Counted from the stretch's first letter, positions 8,970 to 20,284 are shown. The stretch is DNA of 64,000 bases from an uncultured Shewanella sp. (GCF_947495455.1 NZ_CANLZC010000002.1:1-64000), one strand, 5' to 3'. Notes: generated by a model from the letters alone, not told the origin. A program made the numbers and translations.

Positions 8970-9845
8970 ATGCCCATAACTCTAAGAAGCGTTCAAGATA
9001 TCAAACAATATGCCATTGAACAGATCAGAAATGAATCCACCTTGACCTTAAATGACAGAGCCTACACAATAAAAACAAGCCCTAATGATGATATCCATAT
9101 TCACCGCGCCAATGACCATGTAACGGATCATCTAAAACGGCCCATCACAGCGATTAAAGATTTCTTCTTACGTGCTCAAGCACCTGAAGAACACGCGACG
9201 CAAACCCGTGGACAACAACTCACCAACCTCATAAACACACATTGCCGTAGAAAAGTGCTTGATATTATGTTTACGCCTAAGATCAAGCACTATCAAGGTG
9301 CAAATAGAGACGTCTATATTACCCCTTCTGGTGAAGGGGTCAAAATCGTCAAATCACAACAAACCGATGACGATATCACGCAATCTCAAACTTGCCTAAG
9401 GCTCAATGAAATCTATAAAAGCCCGCACTTTTACAATGGAAAATACGCCCATTTAGCAACCCATAAAGTCGAACGTATGATAGGAGTCGATGGTCAAAGC
9501 GTTACCGTTAGCACCTTTAAAACCATTCCTAATAGTGAACCGCTCAAGTGCTATAAAGAAAATGGCGGCATTGACCGAGATCAATATTTTGAAGCCATTC
9601 CAGAATCTGCTTTAGCCATGTTACGTCAAGCAGGCTTTAACCCATGGGACGTGAAACCCGATAATTTTGTTAAAATTAAAAATGACCAAGGCAGCTATGA
9701 TTACCTTCCCATTGATGCAAAATATATTGGCACTATCGGACTTGATCGCAGTAACAGCCTACGCACAAAAGAGGTATTGAACCTACAAAAACAGTCAGGT
9801 CAACAATACGCCTTTGACGAAGCTTACGTGGATAAAAGACAATAG
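8970..9845 (+). CDS. Protein-kinase-like orphan protein, possible effector
   Basis: A 291-aa protein without a signal peptide or membrane segment. In its C-terminal half it carries WDVKPDNF (residues 226-233), which matches the kinase catalytic loop D-x-K-x-x-N, followed by PIDAKY (247-252), whose Asp249 could be the metal-binding DFG Asp. A lysine-bearing GVKIVK strand (123-128) and Glu147 could supply the ATP-binding Lys-Glu pair. Canonical HRD and DFG are incomplete, as in minimal effector kinases such as OspG or HopBF1. The kinase fold is inference from these motifs. It stands alone between a catabolic cassette and miaB. The ATG at 8970 is preferred over an upstream TTG. Confidence 0.6.
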   Translation: MPITLRSVQDIKQYAIEQIRNESTLTLNDRAYTIKTSPNDDIHIHRANDHVTDHLKRPITAIKDFFLRAQAPEEHATQTRGQQLTNLINTHCRRKVLDIMFTPKIKHYQGANRDVYITPSGEGVKIVKSQQTDDDITQSQTCLRLNEIYKSPHFYNGKYAHLATHKVERMIGVDGQSVTVSTFKTIPNSEPLKCYKENGGIDRDQYFEAIPESALAMLRQAGFNPWDVKPDNFVKIKNDQGSYDYLPIDAKYIGTIGLDRSNSLRTKEVLNLQKQSGQQYAFDEAYVDKRQ

Positions 9846-9963
9846 TTTTTATCATGAAATCAAGATTTCCTTCCATACCATGGTATAAGGCTAGTAATCA
9901 GGCTTACAGCAAGGTAAAATATGCCGCTATTTTTTCAGTATTCTTATAGAGTGAAGCAGACTG

Positions 9964-11391
9964 ATGAGTAAAAAACTCCATATTAAAACTTGGGGCTGTC
10001 AAATGAATGAGTATGACTCATCAAAGATGGCTGATTTGCTTGATGAACATCAAGGTTATACCTTAACGGAAGAAGCTGAAGAAGCTGATGTATTATTATT
10101 GAATACTTGCTCTATCCGTGAAAAAGCCCAAGAAAAGGTGTTTCACCAATTAGGCCGCTGGAAAAAATTAAAAGATAAAAAACCCGATCTTATTATTGGT
10201 GTCGGTGGCTGCGTGGCTTCTCAAGAAGGAAAAGCCATTAAAGAACGTGCTCAATGTGTTGATCTTATTTTTGGTCCTCAAACCCTGCATCGTTTACCTG
10301 AAATGATTGATCAAATTCAAGCTGGCGGCAAAGCCGTTATTGATGTTAGCTTTCCAGAAATTGAAAAGTTTGATCGCCTGCCCGAACCCAGAGCAGATGG
10401 CCCCAGTGCCTTTGTTTCCATCATGGAAGGTTGCAGTAAATACTGCTCTTTTTGTGTGGTGCCTTACACCCGTGGTGAAGAAGTCAGTCGCCCTCTGGAT
10501 GATATTATTCTTGAAATCGCTCAACTCGCCGAACAAGGTGTACGCGAAGTGAATTTACTAGGGCAAAACGTTAACGCTTATCGCGGCGCGACCCATGATG
10601 ATGACATTTGCTCTTTTGCTGAGCTATTACGTTTCGTCGCTGCCATCGATGGTATCGATAGACTACGTTTTACCACCAGCCATCCCATTGAATTTACTCA
10701 AGACATCATAGATGTTTATGAAGATACACCAGAACTGGTCAGCTTCTTACATTTACCAGTGCAATCTGGTTCCGATCTGATTTTGACTCAAATGAAACGC
10801 GGTCATATGGCGATTGAATATAAATCCATTATTCGTCGCTTGCGCAAAGCCCGTCCCGGTATTCAAATTAGCTCTGACTTCATTATCGGCTTTCCAGGCG
10901 AGTCTAAGCAAGACTTTGCCGATACCATGAAACTTATTGAAGACGTAGGTTTTGATCACAGTTTTAGTTTTATCTACAGTGCTCGTCCAGGCACACCCGC
11001 ATCTGATTTACCCGATGATGTGAGCCTCGAAGAGAAAAAAGAACGTTTAGCCATCTTGCAAGATCGCATCACACAACAAGCTATGCGTTACAGCCGAAAT
11101 ATGTTAGGCACAGTACAGCGTATTTTGGTTGAAGGTCCATCGATTAAAAATCCAATGGAATTGCGAGGCAGAACAGAAAACAATCGCGTCGTTAACTTTG
11201 AAGGCCAACCTAAACATATTGGTAGCTTTGTGGATGTCGAGATTGTTGATGTGTACACTAACTCATTGCGTGGCAATTTTATTCGCGGCGAAGATGAAAT
11301 GGACTTACGTCGTGATTTACGCCCCAGCGATATTTTAGCGAAACATAAGCAAGACGATGATTTAGGTGTAACACAATTCATCCCATCGTAA
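9964..11391 (+). CDS. miaB: tRNA-2-methylthio-N6-dimethylallyladenosine synthase
   Basis: A 475-aa radical SAM methylthiotransferase that adds the 2-methylthio group to i6A37 of tRNAs. The N-terminal MTTase domain has cysteines in WGCQMN, NTCSIR and GGCVA that hold the auxiliary 4Fe-4S cluster. The radical SAM motif CSKYCSFC (CxxxCxxC) is near residue 157-164, and a C-terminal TRAM domain ends in the [10 protein letters not shown] tail region. It heads the conserved miaB-ybeZ-ybeY-corC-lnt order, but a strong terminator after it makes it at least partly a separate transcript. Confidence 0.98.
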   Translation: MSKKLHIKTWGCQMNEYDSSKMADLLDEHQGYTLTEEAEEADVLLLNTCSIREKAQEKVFHQLGRWKKLKDKKPDLIIGVGGCVASQEGKAIKERAQCVDLIFGPQTLHRLPEMIDQIQAGGKAVIDVSFPEIEKFDRLPEPRADGPSAFVSIMEGCSKYCSFCVVPYTRGEEVSRPLDDIILEIAQLAEQGVREVNLLGQNVNAYRGATHDDDICSFAELLRFVAAIDGIDRLRFTTSHPIEFTQDIIDVYEDTPELVSFLHLPVQSGSDLILTQMKRGHMAIEYKSIIRRLRKARPGIQISSDFIIGFPGESKQDFADTMKLIEDVGFDHSFSFIYSARPGTPASDLPDDVSLEEKKERLAILQDRITQQAMRYSRNMLGTVQRILVEGPSIKNPMELRGRTENNRVVNFEGQPKHIGSFVDVEIVDVYTNSLRGNFIRGEDEMDLRRDLRPSDILAKHKQDDDLGVTQFIPS

Positions 11392-11410
11392 ATATTCGCT
11401 TAAGTGATTA

Positions 11411-11446
11411 TAAAGGCAGCATCTTAATGCTGCCTTTTATTTTTTC
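11411..11446 (+). terminator. Terminator after miaB
   Basis: A perfect 11-bp stem AAAGGCAGCAT / ATGCTGCCTTT closes a 4-nt loop and is followed by TATTTTTT. It lies 20 bp past the miaB stop and separates miaB from the ybeZ operon. Confidence 0.9.
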
Positions 11447-11530
11447 CACATTTGAGCCTAAAATAAGGTTAGCATTTCTGCCCATAGGCTCGTAAACTAA
11501 TAGAATGACAATCAGTATTTGGAGTGATTT

Positions 11531-12574
11531 TTGTCAAATAAGTTAACGACTCTCAACTTGTATCTAGAACCCGCTGAAACACGTCGCTTAGCCTCACTAT
11601 GTGGCCCTTTTGATGACAATATCAAGCAATTAGAACGCCGCATCGGAGTTGAAATCAACTACCGTGATAATCATTTTCAAATTGTTGGCTTACCAAAAAA
11701 TTGTTTAACGGCAAATAATCTTCTCAAAGACTTGTATGTTGAAACTCAGCCCGTCAAAGGCAGTACACCGGATCTTGAACCCGATAAAGTCCATATTGCC
11801 ATTCAAGAAGCCATTGCATTAGAATTTGAAGCGACAAGTGATGATAAGTCATTGTATATCAAAACCAAGCGTGGCGTGATCAAACCCAGAAACCCAAATC
11901 AAAGTGACTATGTCTCCCATATTAATGGCCACGACATTACCTTTGGTGTGGGGCCAGCAGGCACAGGTAAGACTTATCTGGCCGTTGCTGCTGCCGTAGA
12001 TGCATTAGAACGCCAAGAAGTCAGGCGCATTCTATTAACTCGCCCAGCGGTAGAAGCCGGGGAAAAGCTAGGGTTTCTTCCAGGGGATCTCAGCCAAAAA
12101 GTCGATCCCTATCTTCGCCCTCTTTATGATGCATTATTTGAAATGCTCGGTTTTGAAAAAGTGGAACGCTTAATTGAGCGCAATGTCATTGAAGTCGCAC
12201 CTTTGGCCTACATGCGAGGCCGAACGCTTAATGATGCCTTTATCATTTTAGATGAAAGCCAAAATACCACAGTGGAGCAAATGAAGATGTTTCTCACACG
12301 TATTGGCTTTAATTCAAAAGCGGTGATCACTGGGGATATTACTCAGGTTGATCTGCCAAAACATCAAAAATCTGGCTTACGTCATGCCATTGAGGTGTTA
12401 AGCCAAGTCGAAGAAGTCAGCTTTAACTTTTTCCAAGCAAAAGATGTCGTCAGGCACCCTGTTGTTGCCCGTATTGTCGAAGCTTATGAAGAGCATGAAC
12501 TGCATCGTCAAAAAACTCACGGCATCAAAGACAACCAACATAAATTGCAGGAAGTGGCACATAATGAGTCTTAA
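11531..12574 (+). CDS. ybeZ: PhoH-like ATPase YbeZ
   Basis: A 347-aa cytoplasmic P-loop protein of the PhoH family. It has Walker A GPAGTGKT near residue 142-149 and a Walker B-like FIILDESQN. The start is a TTG at 11531 with a good GGAGTG ribosome site 5 bases upstream, giving MSNKLTT. YbeZ is consistently paired with the endoribonuclease YbeY and is thought to act with it in rRNA maturation. Here ybeY begins inside the last codons of ybeZ (11-bp overlap), which suggests translational coupling. Confidence 0.95.
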   Translation: MSNKLTTLNLYLEPAETRRLASLCGPFDDNIKQLERRIGVEINYRDNHFQIVGLPKNCLTANNLLKDLYVETQPVKGSTPDLEPDKVHIAIQEAIALEFEATSDDKSLYIKTKRGVIKPRNPNQSDYVSHINGHDITFGVGPAGTGKTYLAVAAAVDALERQEVRRILLTRPAVEAGEKLGFLPGDLSQKVDPYLRPLYDALFEMLGFEKVERLIERNVIEVAPLAYMRGRTLNDAFIILDESQNTTVEQMKMFLTRIGFNSKAVITGDITQVDLPKHQKSGLRHAIEVLSQVEEVSFNFFQAKDVVRHPVVARIVEAYEEHELHRQKTHGIKDNQHKLQEVAHNES

Positions 12575-13028
12575 CCTTATGCTCGACAGGCAAATTGCGC
12601 TGGAAGACACATCGAACCTACCCAGCCAAACGGATTTGAGTTTATGGGTCACTGCAGTACTTGAAGGGCGTATGGATGAAGCAGAACTCACCATACGCAT
12701 CGTGGATAGCGAAGAGAGCCAACAACTCAATCATGATTATAGAGGTAAAGATAAACCGACAAATGTGCTTTCTTTTCCTTTTGAAGCACCAGCAGAAATA
12801 GCGCTGCCTTTATTGGGCGATTTAATTATTTGTGCCCCTGTGGTGACAGGAGAAGCCCAAGCACAAAATAAGACTTTGCAAGCACATTGGGCTCACATGG
12901 TTGTACATGGTACGCTTCATCTGCTAGGGTATGACCATATTGATGATGCCGACGCTGAAGAAATGGAGTCATTGGAGACTAAAATCATTACCCAGCTTGG
13001 CTTTACAAACCCTTATCAGGAGCAGTAA
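12564..13028 (+). CDS. ybeY: Endoribonuclease / rRNA maturation factor YbeY
   Basis: A 154-aa single-domain metalloprotein. The signature zinc motif HxxxHxxxxxH is visible as [11 protein letters not shown] in the C-terminal third. YbeY is required for 16S rRNA 3' processing and 70S quality control. The ATG at 12564 ([10 protein letters not shown]) overlaps the end of ybeZ. The frame stays open 120 bp upstream, but that region is ybeZ coding sequence. It is followed by corC after 9 bp. Confidence 0.96.
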   Translation: MSLNLMLDRQIALEDTSNLPSQTDLSLWVTAVLEGRMDEAELTIRIVDSEESQQLNHDYRGKDKPTNVLSFPFEAPAEIALPLLGDLIICAPVVTGEAQAQNKTLQAHWAHMVVHGTLHLLGYDHIDDADAEEMESLETKIITQLGFTNPYQEQ

Positions 13029-13037
13029 GAGACTCAA

Positions 13038-13931
13038 ATGAGTCAGAGAAATACTATGAGTGATGACATCCCCCCGAGTACAAACGCCCCTAAGAAAGGT
13101 TGGCTAGATAAAGTCAGTCAATTATTCCAGGGCGAACCGCAAAACCGTGAAGAACTCGTCGATGTGATTAACGATGCCGAACAGCGCGAAGTGATCACTG
13201 AAGACACGCGAGAAATGATTGAAGGCGTACTTGAAGTATCCGATCTTCGAGTCAGAGATATCATGATCCCACGCGCACAAATTGTGAGTTTAAATATTGA
13301 TAATTCAGTCGAAGAATTGCTCTCCACTGTGATCAGTTCCGCTCATTCACGTTTTCCTGTTGTGAATGATGATAAAGATCACATTGAAGGCATATTATTG
13401 GCCAAAGACTTACTCAAATACGGTTTTCAAAATAACGCAACCCCCTTTACCTTAACACAAGTGATCCGTCCTGCCGTTGTGGTTCCCGAAAGCAAACGGG
13501 TTGATGTATTACTCAAGGAATTTCGTTCTCAGCGTTATCATATGGCCATTGTTGTTGATGAATATGGCGGCGTATCAGGACTCATCACCATTGAAGATAT
13601 TTTAGAAGAAATTGTCGGCGAAATTGAAGATGAATTTGTTCATGAATCTGCCGAAGAAACTGAAATACGTCAAGTGGCTAAACATGTTTATATGATTAAA
13701 GCATTGACACCTATTGATGACTTTAATAATAAGTTTAATACAGACTTTAGTAACGAAGAATTTGATACTGTGGGTGGCTTAGTCTCACATGCTTTTGGAC
13801 ATTTACCCACAAGAGATGAAAAAATAACCATAGATAATATTGAATTCAAAGTCGTCAGTGCAGACACGCGAAGGCTTATTCAGCTGAGTGTCAAGCTCCC
13901 TACATCTAACATTGAAGAAAACGTAACCTAA
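13038..13931 (+). CDS. corC: CorC/HlyC-family CBS-domain protein (YbeX)
   Basis: A 297-aa cytoplasmic protein with two CBS repeats starting at RVRDIMIPRAQ (about residue 72) and a C-terminal CorC_HlyC domain (after FNTDFSNEEFDTVGG). It was named for magnesium/cobalt efflux with CorA. YbeX has also been linked to ribosome maturation together with its operon partner YbeY. A second ATG at 13056 (MSDDIPPS) corresponds better to the E. coli N-terminus and may be the true start. Part of the ybeZ-ybeY-corC-lnt operon. Confidence 0.93.
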   Translation: MSQRNTMSDDIPPSTNAPKKGWLDKVSQLFQGEPQNREELVDVINDAEQREVITEDTREMIEGVLEVSDLRVRDIMIPRAQIVSLNIDNSVEELLSTVISSAHSRFPVVNDDKDHIEGILLAKDLLKYGFQNNATPFTLTQVIRPAVVVPESKRVDVLLKEFRSQRYHMAIVVDEYGGVSGLITIEDILEEIVGEIEDEFVHESAEETEIRQVAKHVYMIKALTPIDDFNNKFNTDFSNEEFDTVGGLVSHAFGHLPTRDEKITIDNIEFKVVSADTRRLIQLSVKLPTSNIEENVT

Positions 13932-13968
13932 TTTTCTCATTTTCATTAAGCATCATTATGAGGCTAGC

Positions 13969-15603
13969 ATGCTGAATACATTTCGGGCGTTAGCCCATCA
14001 CTCTATCGGAAGGTTGATATTGGCCTACCTTGCCGGCGGCGCCACCGCTTTGGCCTTTGCTCCTTATTTTTTATGGCCAGTTTATTTTATTGCCCTCACC
14101 TTTGTTCTACATCAAAGCCAAAGATTATCGGCAAAGTCAGCTTTCATTTACTGGCTCAGTTTTGGTTTTGGTTGTTTCTCTGTCGGGATCAGTTGGGTTC
14201 ATGTCAGCATGGATCACTTTGGCGGCCTTCCCATTATTGCCTCCCTAGGCTTAATGGCCTTATTGGCGCTCTATTTAGCGCTCTATGCAGGATTAACCGG
14301 CTATTTACTACAGAAAATCACTCCCCATAGCAGTCTCTTACGTAATCTCATATTGTTTCCAGCCCTGTGGACACTTACCGAATGGGCAAGAGGTTGGGTA
14401 CTAACAGGCTTTCCTTGGTTGTGGGCAGGCTATAGCCAAACCCAAGGGCCATTAAAAATGCTCGCCAGTGTCATTGGCACATTGGGGCTAAGTTTTGTTA
14501 TTGCGCTGCTTTGTGGTGCGCTTGCCTTATGCATTCAAAAGCGTTGGAAAAGCCTTGCTATTTTAATTCCCGTCGTTGCACTTTGTACTTGGCTTTCTAT
14601 CAATAACTCGACGATTTCCCCCACGAATAAAAGCGTCAATGTGGTCTTAGTACAAGGCAATATTCCTCAAAGCATGAAATGGCAACCTGAAGCGCTGTGG
14701 CCAACAATGCTAAAATACATGGATCTCACTCGCCCAGAATTCACCCCTATTGGAAATAGGTTTGATGCAAAGAAGCCAATCCCAAACAATCATACCCAGG
14801 CAGCAAGTGATGAGAATGACAAAAAAGAAGCCAGTGCCGATCTCATTATTTGGCCAGAAGCGGCAATACCCGCACCAGAATATTTAGTTGAAGATTTTCT
14901 CACTAATGCCAATCGCGTTGCAAACTTGCACAATAGCGCGATTTTAACGGGGATCATTAGCCAACAAGGGGAAGATTTTTATAACTCGCTCATTGTACTG
15001 GGCAATCATAACAGCAAAACACAATCTCAAGCCAATTATCAAGGCAATGGCATCAATGAATACAAAAAGCATCACTTACTGCCCATTGGAGAATTTGTGC
15101 CTTTTGAAACCCTATTAAGGCCCTTGGCACCCTTTTTCAATTTACCTATGTCTTCTTTTGCGCGAGGTCACTATCAACAACCTAATCTTACGGCATTGGG
15201 CTACCATATTTTACCTGCCATCTGTTATGAGATTGCTTTTCCTGAGCAAGTGAGAGCGAATTTCACTAAGGATACAAACTTATTACTTACTATCTCCAAT
15301 GATGCCTGGTTTGGACGCTCAAATGGTCCATTACAGCACATGGAAATTGCACAAATGCGAGCAGTCGAATTAGGGCGCCCACTCCTTAGGGCAACCAATA
15401 CCGGCGTCACTGCGATTGTTAATGAAAAAGGCGTGATAACAAAACAACTGCCTCAATTTGAAACTGGTGTATTAACCGCTAAAGTGCCTTTATTTACTGG
15501 ATTAACCCCCTTTGCGCGCTGGGGTGAGTGGCCCATATTATTACTCAGTGGACTCTTCTTCATCATCGCACTGGTTCATCGAATCAAACAAAAAGAAGCA
15601 TAA
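13969..15603 (+). CDS. lnt: Apolipoprotein N-acyltransferase
   Basis: A 544-aa inner-membrane enzyme that transfers an acyl chain from phospholipid to the N-terminal cysteine of lipoproteins, completing their maturation. Several hydrophobic segments fill the first ~215 residues. A periplasmic nitrilase-like domain follows with the catalytic triad Glu in WPEAAIP, Lys in KKHHLLPIGE, and Cys in ICYEIAFP. A final membrane helix lies near the C-terminus. The loop around residues 255-285 is long and polar compared with the E. coli enzyme. Last gene of the ybeZ operon, closed by the hairpin at 15614. Confidence 0.97.
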   Translation: MLNTFRALAHHSIGRLILAYLAGGATALAFAPYFLWPVYFIALTFVLHQSQRLSAKSAFIYWLSFGFGCFSVGISWVHVSMDHFGGLPIIASLGLMALLALYLALYAGLTGYLLQKITPHSSLLRNLILFPALWTLTEWARGWVLTGFPWLWAGYSQTQGPLKMLASVIGTLGLSFVIALLCGALALCIQKRWKSLAILIPVVALCTWLSINNSTISPTNKSVNVVLVQGNIPQSMKWQPEALWPTMLKYMDLTRPEFTPIGNRFDAKKPIPNNHTQAASDENDKKEASADLIIWPEAAIPAPEYLVEDFLTNANRVANLHNSAILTGIISQQGEDFYNSLIVLGNHNSKTQSQANYQGNGINEYKKHHLLPIGEFVPFETLLRPLAPFFNLPMSSFARGHYQQPNLTALGYHILPAICYEIAFPEQVRANFTKDTNLLLTISNDAWFGRSNGPLQHMEIAQMRAVELGRPLLRATNTGVTAIVNEKGVITKQLPQFETGVLTAKVPLFTGLTPFARWGEWPILLLSGLFFIIALVHRIKQKEA

Positions 15604-15613
15604 TAATAACAAT

Positions 15614-15638
15614 GCAGCGATAGCCAGGCTATCGCTGC
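15614..15638. terminator. Perfect hairpin between convergent genes
   Basis: A 12-bp perfect stem GCAGCGATAGCC / GGCTATCGCTGC with a single-base centre sits between the lnt stop (plus) and the stop of the outer membrane protein gene (minus). It has no strong T-run on either side, so it is a probable rather than certain bidirectional terminator. Confidence 0.6.
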
Positions 15639-15652
15639 CATTCATTCCTGTA

Positions 15653-16921
15653 TTAAAAGGGTTGATCCACTATCATCTGAACTTGCCCACCCTCTTTTGA
15701 CGCCGCCAAGTCCATTCTAACCAACATACCATTAACAAAGGCACGCATGCCAACCCCCGCATTCCAGCGCATATGTGAATGTAAGGTATCTATTTCCCAT
15801 TGAGGTGCCACGCGCCCTAATTCAGCAAAAATGGCCCATTGCCAAAAAGGAATTTTTAAATACTTAATCAATGGAATATGAGGAAAAGGATTCCACTGCG
15901 GGATCATTCGATATTCAACTTGATAATCAATAGCGGCTTTATCTTCAAATCGATTGGCATTATAGCCGCGAAAACGATCCCAGCCCCCTAAGCTCAACCC
16001 AGAAAAAGGAGGAGGCCGTTTAAACACAGTTTGGCCATCAACGACAGTTGTGTCATTCCAAGTGGGAATATCTAATGTCCACACATCAAATGCTAACACA
16101 CGTTGCAAAAAGAAGTCACTGGCCCCTAAACTCACGTATTTTGAAAAAGACGCTTCTATTGCAGACCACTCCACTGAGTCACTTAAATTTCCCCAATCAT
16201 GTTTAAACTCGGCTTGTAAGGTATAACCTCGACTAGGATTAATGGGCCAATCCCGATTATCGATAAAAAATCCCAACCCCATTCCTGATGTTGCAAAATC
16301 ACCAATGCCTGTTAAATTTTCTTGACGATAAAATGGCCTAAGCTGTAAATAAGTCCGTCCCGACAACAATGGATTCCACGACTCTCCGCCGCTTGCCGTC
16401 TCAGGAATCAGCAGCGCCCCTTCTATTTCGTAACGATCAATAATTTGTTCTTTGCCATTGCCTATTGGCAACAAATAATCTAAATTTAACCGATACCATT
16501 GGTCGTCTGCACTAATGGCAATATAATCATTTTCACTGGAATCATTAGTGCGATCGATATAATAATCCACATCCCCCCAATGACCTGCTAATACTTTCGC
16601 TTCTAAAAACAAGCGGCGATAAATTTGCACATCTTCAACTTCAAAATACGCAATTTTAGAATCGTTACTCGAATAAATAAAATTAGCAAAGGCCGTAATT
16701 TGAGGCTGAAAGATCCCCTGACTGGCTAATACAACACCTGCCGTTGCTGACGTCACTTGACTATAATAGGGATAAGGAATAACAAAGTTTTTTTCACCGA
16801 AAGTATTCGCCATACTGCCTTTGGCACCGACAATCTCATCGCGACTATTCACTTGTATTGTTTCTTCAGCTTGACAAGTCAAGCAGCAAGCCGCCACCAA
16901 TAAACAAGCATATTGATTCAT
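15653..16921 (-). CDS. Omp85-like outer-membrane beta-barrel protein (BamA/TamA superfamily)
   Basis: A 422-aa secreted protein with a short signal peptide (MNQYACLLVAACCLTCQA, cleavage near residue 18). The rest is barrel-like alternating sequence. The hallmark is RFRGYNANRF, equivalent to the VRGF/Y motif of loop 6 in Omp85 barrels, preceded by SLGGWD. Length leaves no room for POTRA repeats, so it is a barrel-only member. The substrate is unknown. Lies alone on the minus strand between lnt and ybeL. Confidence 0.75.
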   Translation of the reverse strand: MNQYACLLVAACCLTCQAEETIQVNSRDEIVGAKGSMANTFGEKNFVIPYPYYSQVTSATAGVVLASQGIFQPQITAFANFIYSSNDSKIAYFEVEDVQIYRRLFLEAKVLAGHWGDVDYYIDRTNDSSENDYIAISADDQWYRLNLDYLLPIGNGKEQIIDRYEIEGALLIPETASGGESWNPLLSGRTYLQLRPFYRQENLTGIGDFATSGMGLGFFIDNRDWPINPSRGYTLQAEFKHDWGNLSDSVEWSAIEASFSKYVSLGASDFFLQRVLAFDVWTLDIPTWNDTTVVDGQTVFKRPPPFSGLSLGGWDRFRGYNANRFEDKAAIDYQVEYRMIPQWNPFPHIPLIKYLKIPFWQWAIFAELGRVAPQWEIDTLHSHMRWNAGVGMRAFVNGMLVRMDLAASKEGGQVQMIVDQPF

Positions 16922-17033
16922 ACAAATTCCTTTTATCTATTCCCCCTTACTATTCTTAAACGCCGTCCTCACATCAAGGGAGCATGGTTTTATGAATAAA
17001 CAGCAAATGATTAATACACTGCTAGCCACCTTC

Positions 17034-17534
17034 TTATGGCCTTAACGCCTCACGGTAAAACTCCTCATTATCACACTCTGGGCAATCAGGAATGAGCCCT
17101 GGAAACTCAATATACATTTTATGCCCACATGCAGTACATGCTAAACAACCTTGAGCAATGATCTCACCACTTTCATACACCCCCTCATGCTTAAAGTCTT
17201 GTGTCAACTCTGTCCATTCAAGCTGACTGCGATCGGTTATTTCACTTAACCAATGCCAAAAAGTATTTTTAGCCGCAATAATAAAAGGGCTATGATTTAA
17301 ATCCGCATCATTTTTCTCCTGCAAAAAGCTTGCAATGTCTCTTTTTAAAAATTGTTCGACTAAAGCAAGCTCATCTTCCTTAATTTGTGCTTTGAACACT
17401 AGATACTCTTTAGACTGTGACACTTCTTTAAATAACTTCTTTATAGTCATACTGTTATCATTTTCATGTTGTTTTTTTACATGTTCAAATAACTCAGTAT
17501 ATAGCTTTAATAACGCCTGACTTCGTTCACTCAT
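17034..17534 (-). CDS. ybeL: YbeL-family zinc-ribbon protein (DUF1451)
   Basis: A 166-aa soluble protein with a helical, charged N-terminal part and a C-terminal zinc ribbon built from CLACTACG and CPEC. YbeL homologues lie next to leuS in many gammaproteobacteria, as here (divergent, about 120 bp apart). Function is not known. Confidence 0.88.
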   Translation of the reverse strand: MSERSQALLKLYTELFEHVKKQHENDNSMTIKKLFKEVSQSKEYLVFKAQIKEDELALVEQFLKRDIASFLQEKNDADLNHSPFIIAAKNTFWHWLSEITDRSQLEWTELTQDFKHEGVYESGEIIAQGCLACTACGHKMYIEFPGLIPDCPECDNEEFYREALRP

Positions 17535-17656
17535 AATAAATACTCCTCACATGATCCTTTTTAATCATCCACTTCTGGTTTATTCTATGCCCATATTTTA
17601 CCCGCGCGACGATAGCGCTAGTTCCAATAATAGGCGGCATGGCCGGAAAATGATTG

Positions 17657-20233
17657 ATGCAAGAGCAATATAATCCTTCAACAGTAGAAGAAAAAGTGCA
17701 AGAGCACTGGAAAAATACCAAAACATTTGAAGTGACTGAAGACGAGAACAAAGAGAAGTTTTATTGTCTTTCAATGTTCCCTTACCCTTCAGGTCGCCTA
17801 CACATGGGCCATGTACGTAACTACACAATAGGCGATGTTGTTGCTCGTTACCAAAAACTACAAGGTAAAAATGTCCTTCAACCTATAGGTTGGGATTCAT
17901 TTGGCCTTCCAGCTGAAAATGCAGCGATAAAAAACAGTTCAGCGCCTGCGCCTTGGACCTATGAAAATATCGACTACATGAAAAATCAGCTTAAAATGCT
18001 GGGTTTTGGCTATGACTGGAGCCGAGAAATCGCCACTTGTACACCCGAGTATTATCGCTGGGAACAATGGTTTTTCACCAAATTATACGAAAAAGGCTTA
18101 GTCTATAAAAAAACGGCTTCCGTAAACTGGTGCCCCAATGATGAAACGGTTCTTGCTAACGAACAAGTTATTGAAGGCTGTTGCTGGCGTTGTGATACAG
18201 AAGTAGAACAAAAAGAAATTCCACAATGGTTCATCAAAATTACCGACTACGCGGATGAGTTACTGCGCGATATCGATGAGCTGGAAGGCTGGCCTGAACA
18301 GGTAAAAGCCATGCAGCGCAATTGGATTGGCCGCAGTGAAGGCATTGAAATGACCTTTCAAGTAGAAGGGCAAGATAGCAGCTTCGATATTTACACCACG
18401 CGTCCCGATACCGTAATGGGTGTCACTTATGTGGCAATTGCCGCCGCTCACCCACTGGCATTACAAGCAGCCAAAGGCAATGCTGAGCTCAGCGCATTTA
18501 TTGAAGAATGCAAAAATGCGGGCACCACAGAAGCCGAAATGGCCGTGATGGAGAAAAAAGGCGTTGCAACAGGCCTTAATGCCATTCATCCATTAACTGG
18601 CGAAGCCGTCCCGATTTGGGTAGGTAATTTTGTCTTAATGAATTACGGTACGGGTGCGGTCATGTCGGTCCCCGCTCACGATCAACGTGATTATGAATTT
18701 GCCCATAAATACGGCATCGATATCAAAGGCGTTATCAAACCTAATGAAGGTGAGTTTGATATCAGCGAAGCCGCCTTTACCGAAAAAGGCATCTTGTTTG
18801 ATTCAGGCGAATTTGATGGCTTGGATTTTCAGGCCGCGTTTGATGCCATCGACGCCAAACTGACAGCAGAAGGTAAAGGTAAACGCCAAGTTAACTTCCG
18901 CCTACGTGACTGGGGCGTGTCTCGCCAACGTTACTGGGGAGCCCCTATCCCTATGGTCACACTGGCCGATGGCAGCGTTGTTCCCACACCAGAAGAACAG
19001 TTACCGGTTATTTTACCCGAAGATGTCATCATGGATGGCATTCAAAGCCCCATAAAAGCCGATAAAGAGTGGGCAAAAACCCAAGTCAATGGGCAAGATG
19101 CACTGCGTGAAACCGACACTTTTGACACCTTTATGGAATCGTCTTGGTACTACGCGCGTTATTGTAGCCCTCATGCTGATACTATGCTTGACCCTGCAAA
19201 AGCCAATTATTGGCTACCGGTAGATCAGTATATCGGTGGCATTGAACATGCTTGTATGCATTTACTTTACTTCCGCTTCTTCCATAAATTATTAAGAGAC
19301 ATTGGCCTTGTCGACTCCAATGAGCCCGCTAAGCGCTTACTCACTCAAGGCATGGTATTAGCAGATGCATTTTACTATACCGATGAAAAAGGCGCACGTA
19401 TTTGGGTTTCACCAACGGATGTCACAACCGAAACCGACGATAAAGGCCGTATCATTAAAGCCACTGACAGCGAAGGTCATGAACTGGTTTACACAGGCAT
19501 GAGCAAGATGTCTAAGTCGAAAAATAATGGCATTGATCCTCAAGCAATGGTTGAAAAGTATGGCGCCGATACCGTCCGTCTCTTTATGATGTTTGCCTCT
19601 CCACCAGAGCTAACACTTGAATGGCAAGAATCTGGAGTCGAAGGCGCACATCGTTTTATTAAACGCTTATGGAAACTTGCCCACGATCATATCAGTCAAG
19701 GTCCAAGCGTTGCACTGGATGTGGCTAACCTAAATGCCTCACAAAAAACACTGCGCCGAGAACTGCACAAAACCATTAGTAAAGTCGGTGATGATTTAGG
19801 CCGTCGTCAGATGTTTAATACTGCGATTGCTGCAGTAATGGAATTAATGAACCATCTGCAAAAAGCACCCCAGGACACAGAGCAAGATAGAGCCTTGATG
19901 ACTGAAGCCCTCTCAGCCGTAGTCCGTCTACTTTACCCTATTATTCCCCATGTGACATTTAACTTATGGAAGGAATTAGGGCATACTGACGATATTGAAC
20001 AAGCATTATGGCCTGAAGTTGACGAAGCTGCCCTAGTGGAAGACAGCAAACTCATTATTGTGCAAGTCAACGGTAAATTACGCGCTAAAATAACCGTTGC
20101 TGCCGATGCCGATAAAGAGACAGTGGAAAGCTTGGCCATGGGTGAAGAAGGTGTCATTAAACATACTGACGGAAAAACGATCCGTAAAGTCATTTTTGTA
20201 CCAGGAAAATTACTCAATATTGTTGCAAATTAA
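17657..20233 (+). CDS. leuS: Leucyl-tRNA synthetase
   Basis: An 858-aa class Ia synthetase that charges tRNA-Leu. Visible are [11 protein letters not shown] with the HIGH-type signature near residue 42, an inserted editing (CP1) domain with TTRPDT, and KMSKSKNN as the KMSKS loop. The ATG at 17657 (MQEQYNPS) matches the family N-terminus; a TTG one codon upstream is unlikely. It heads the conserved leuS-lptE-holA-nadD order. Confidence 0.98.
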   Translation: MQEQYNPSTVEEKVQEHWKNTKTFEVTEDENKEKFYCLSMFPYPSGRLHMGHVRNYTIGDVVARYQKLQGKNVLQPIGWDSFGLPAENAAIKNSSAPAPWTYENIDYMKNQLKMLGFGYDWSREIATCTPEYYRWEQWFFTKLYEKGLVYKKTASVNWCPNDETVLANEQVIEGCCWRCDTEVEQKEIPQWFIKITDYADELLRDIDELEGWPEQVKAMQRNWIGRSEGIEMTFQVEGQDSSFDIYTTRPDTVMGVTYVAIAAAHPLALQAAKGNAELSAFIEECKNAGTTEAEMAVMEKKGVATGLNAIHPLTGEAVPIWVGNFVLMNYGTGAVMSVPAHDQRDYEFAHKYGIDIKGVIKPNEGEFDISEAAFTEKGILFDSGEFDGLDFQAAFDAIDAKLTAEGKGKRQVNFRLRDWGVSRQRYWGAPIPMVTLADGSVVPTPEEQLPVILPEDVIMDGIQSPIKADKEWAKTQVNGQDALRETDTFDTFMESSWYYARYCSPHADTMLDPAKANYWLPVDQYIGGIEHACMHLLYFRFFHKLLRDIGLVDSNEPAKRLLTQGMVLADAFYYTDEKGARIWVSPTDVTTETDDKGRIIKATDSEGHELVYTGMSKMSKSKNNGIDPQAMVEKYGADTVRLFMMFASPPELTLEWQESGVEGAHRFIKRLWKLAHDHISQGPSVALDVANLNASQKTLRRELHKTISKVGDDLGRRQMFNTAIAAVMELMNHLQKAPQDTEQDRALMTEALSAVVRLLYPIIPHVTFNLWKELGHTDDIEQALWPEVDEAALVEDSKLIIVQVNGKLRAKITVAADADKETVESLAMGEEGVIKHTDGKTIRKVIFVPGKLLNIVAN

Positions 20234-20284
20234 CACCATTAAAAGTCTATTAACGATATATTTTTAAAAGACTTAAGTAAATAA

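Noticed and set aside
9240..9480. Possibility that the kinase-like gene is an aminoglycoside phosphotransferase
   Set aside because: The APH catalytic motif HxDxxxxN is not present in its usual form (WDVKPDNF lacks the His) and there is no resistance-gene context.
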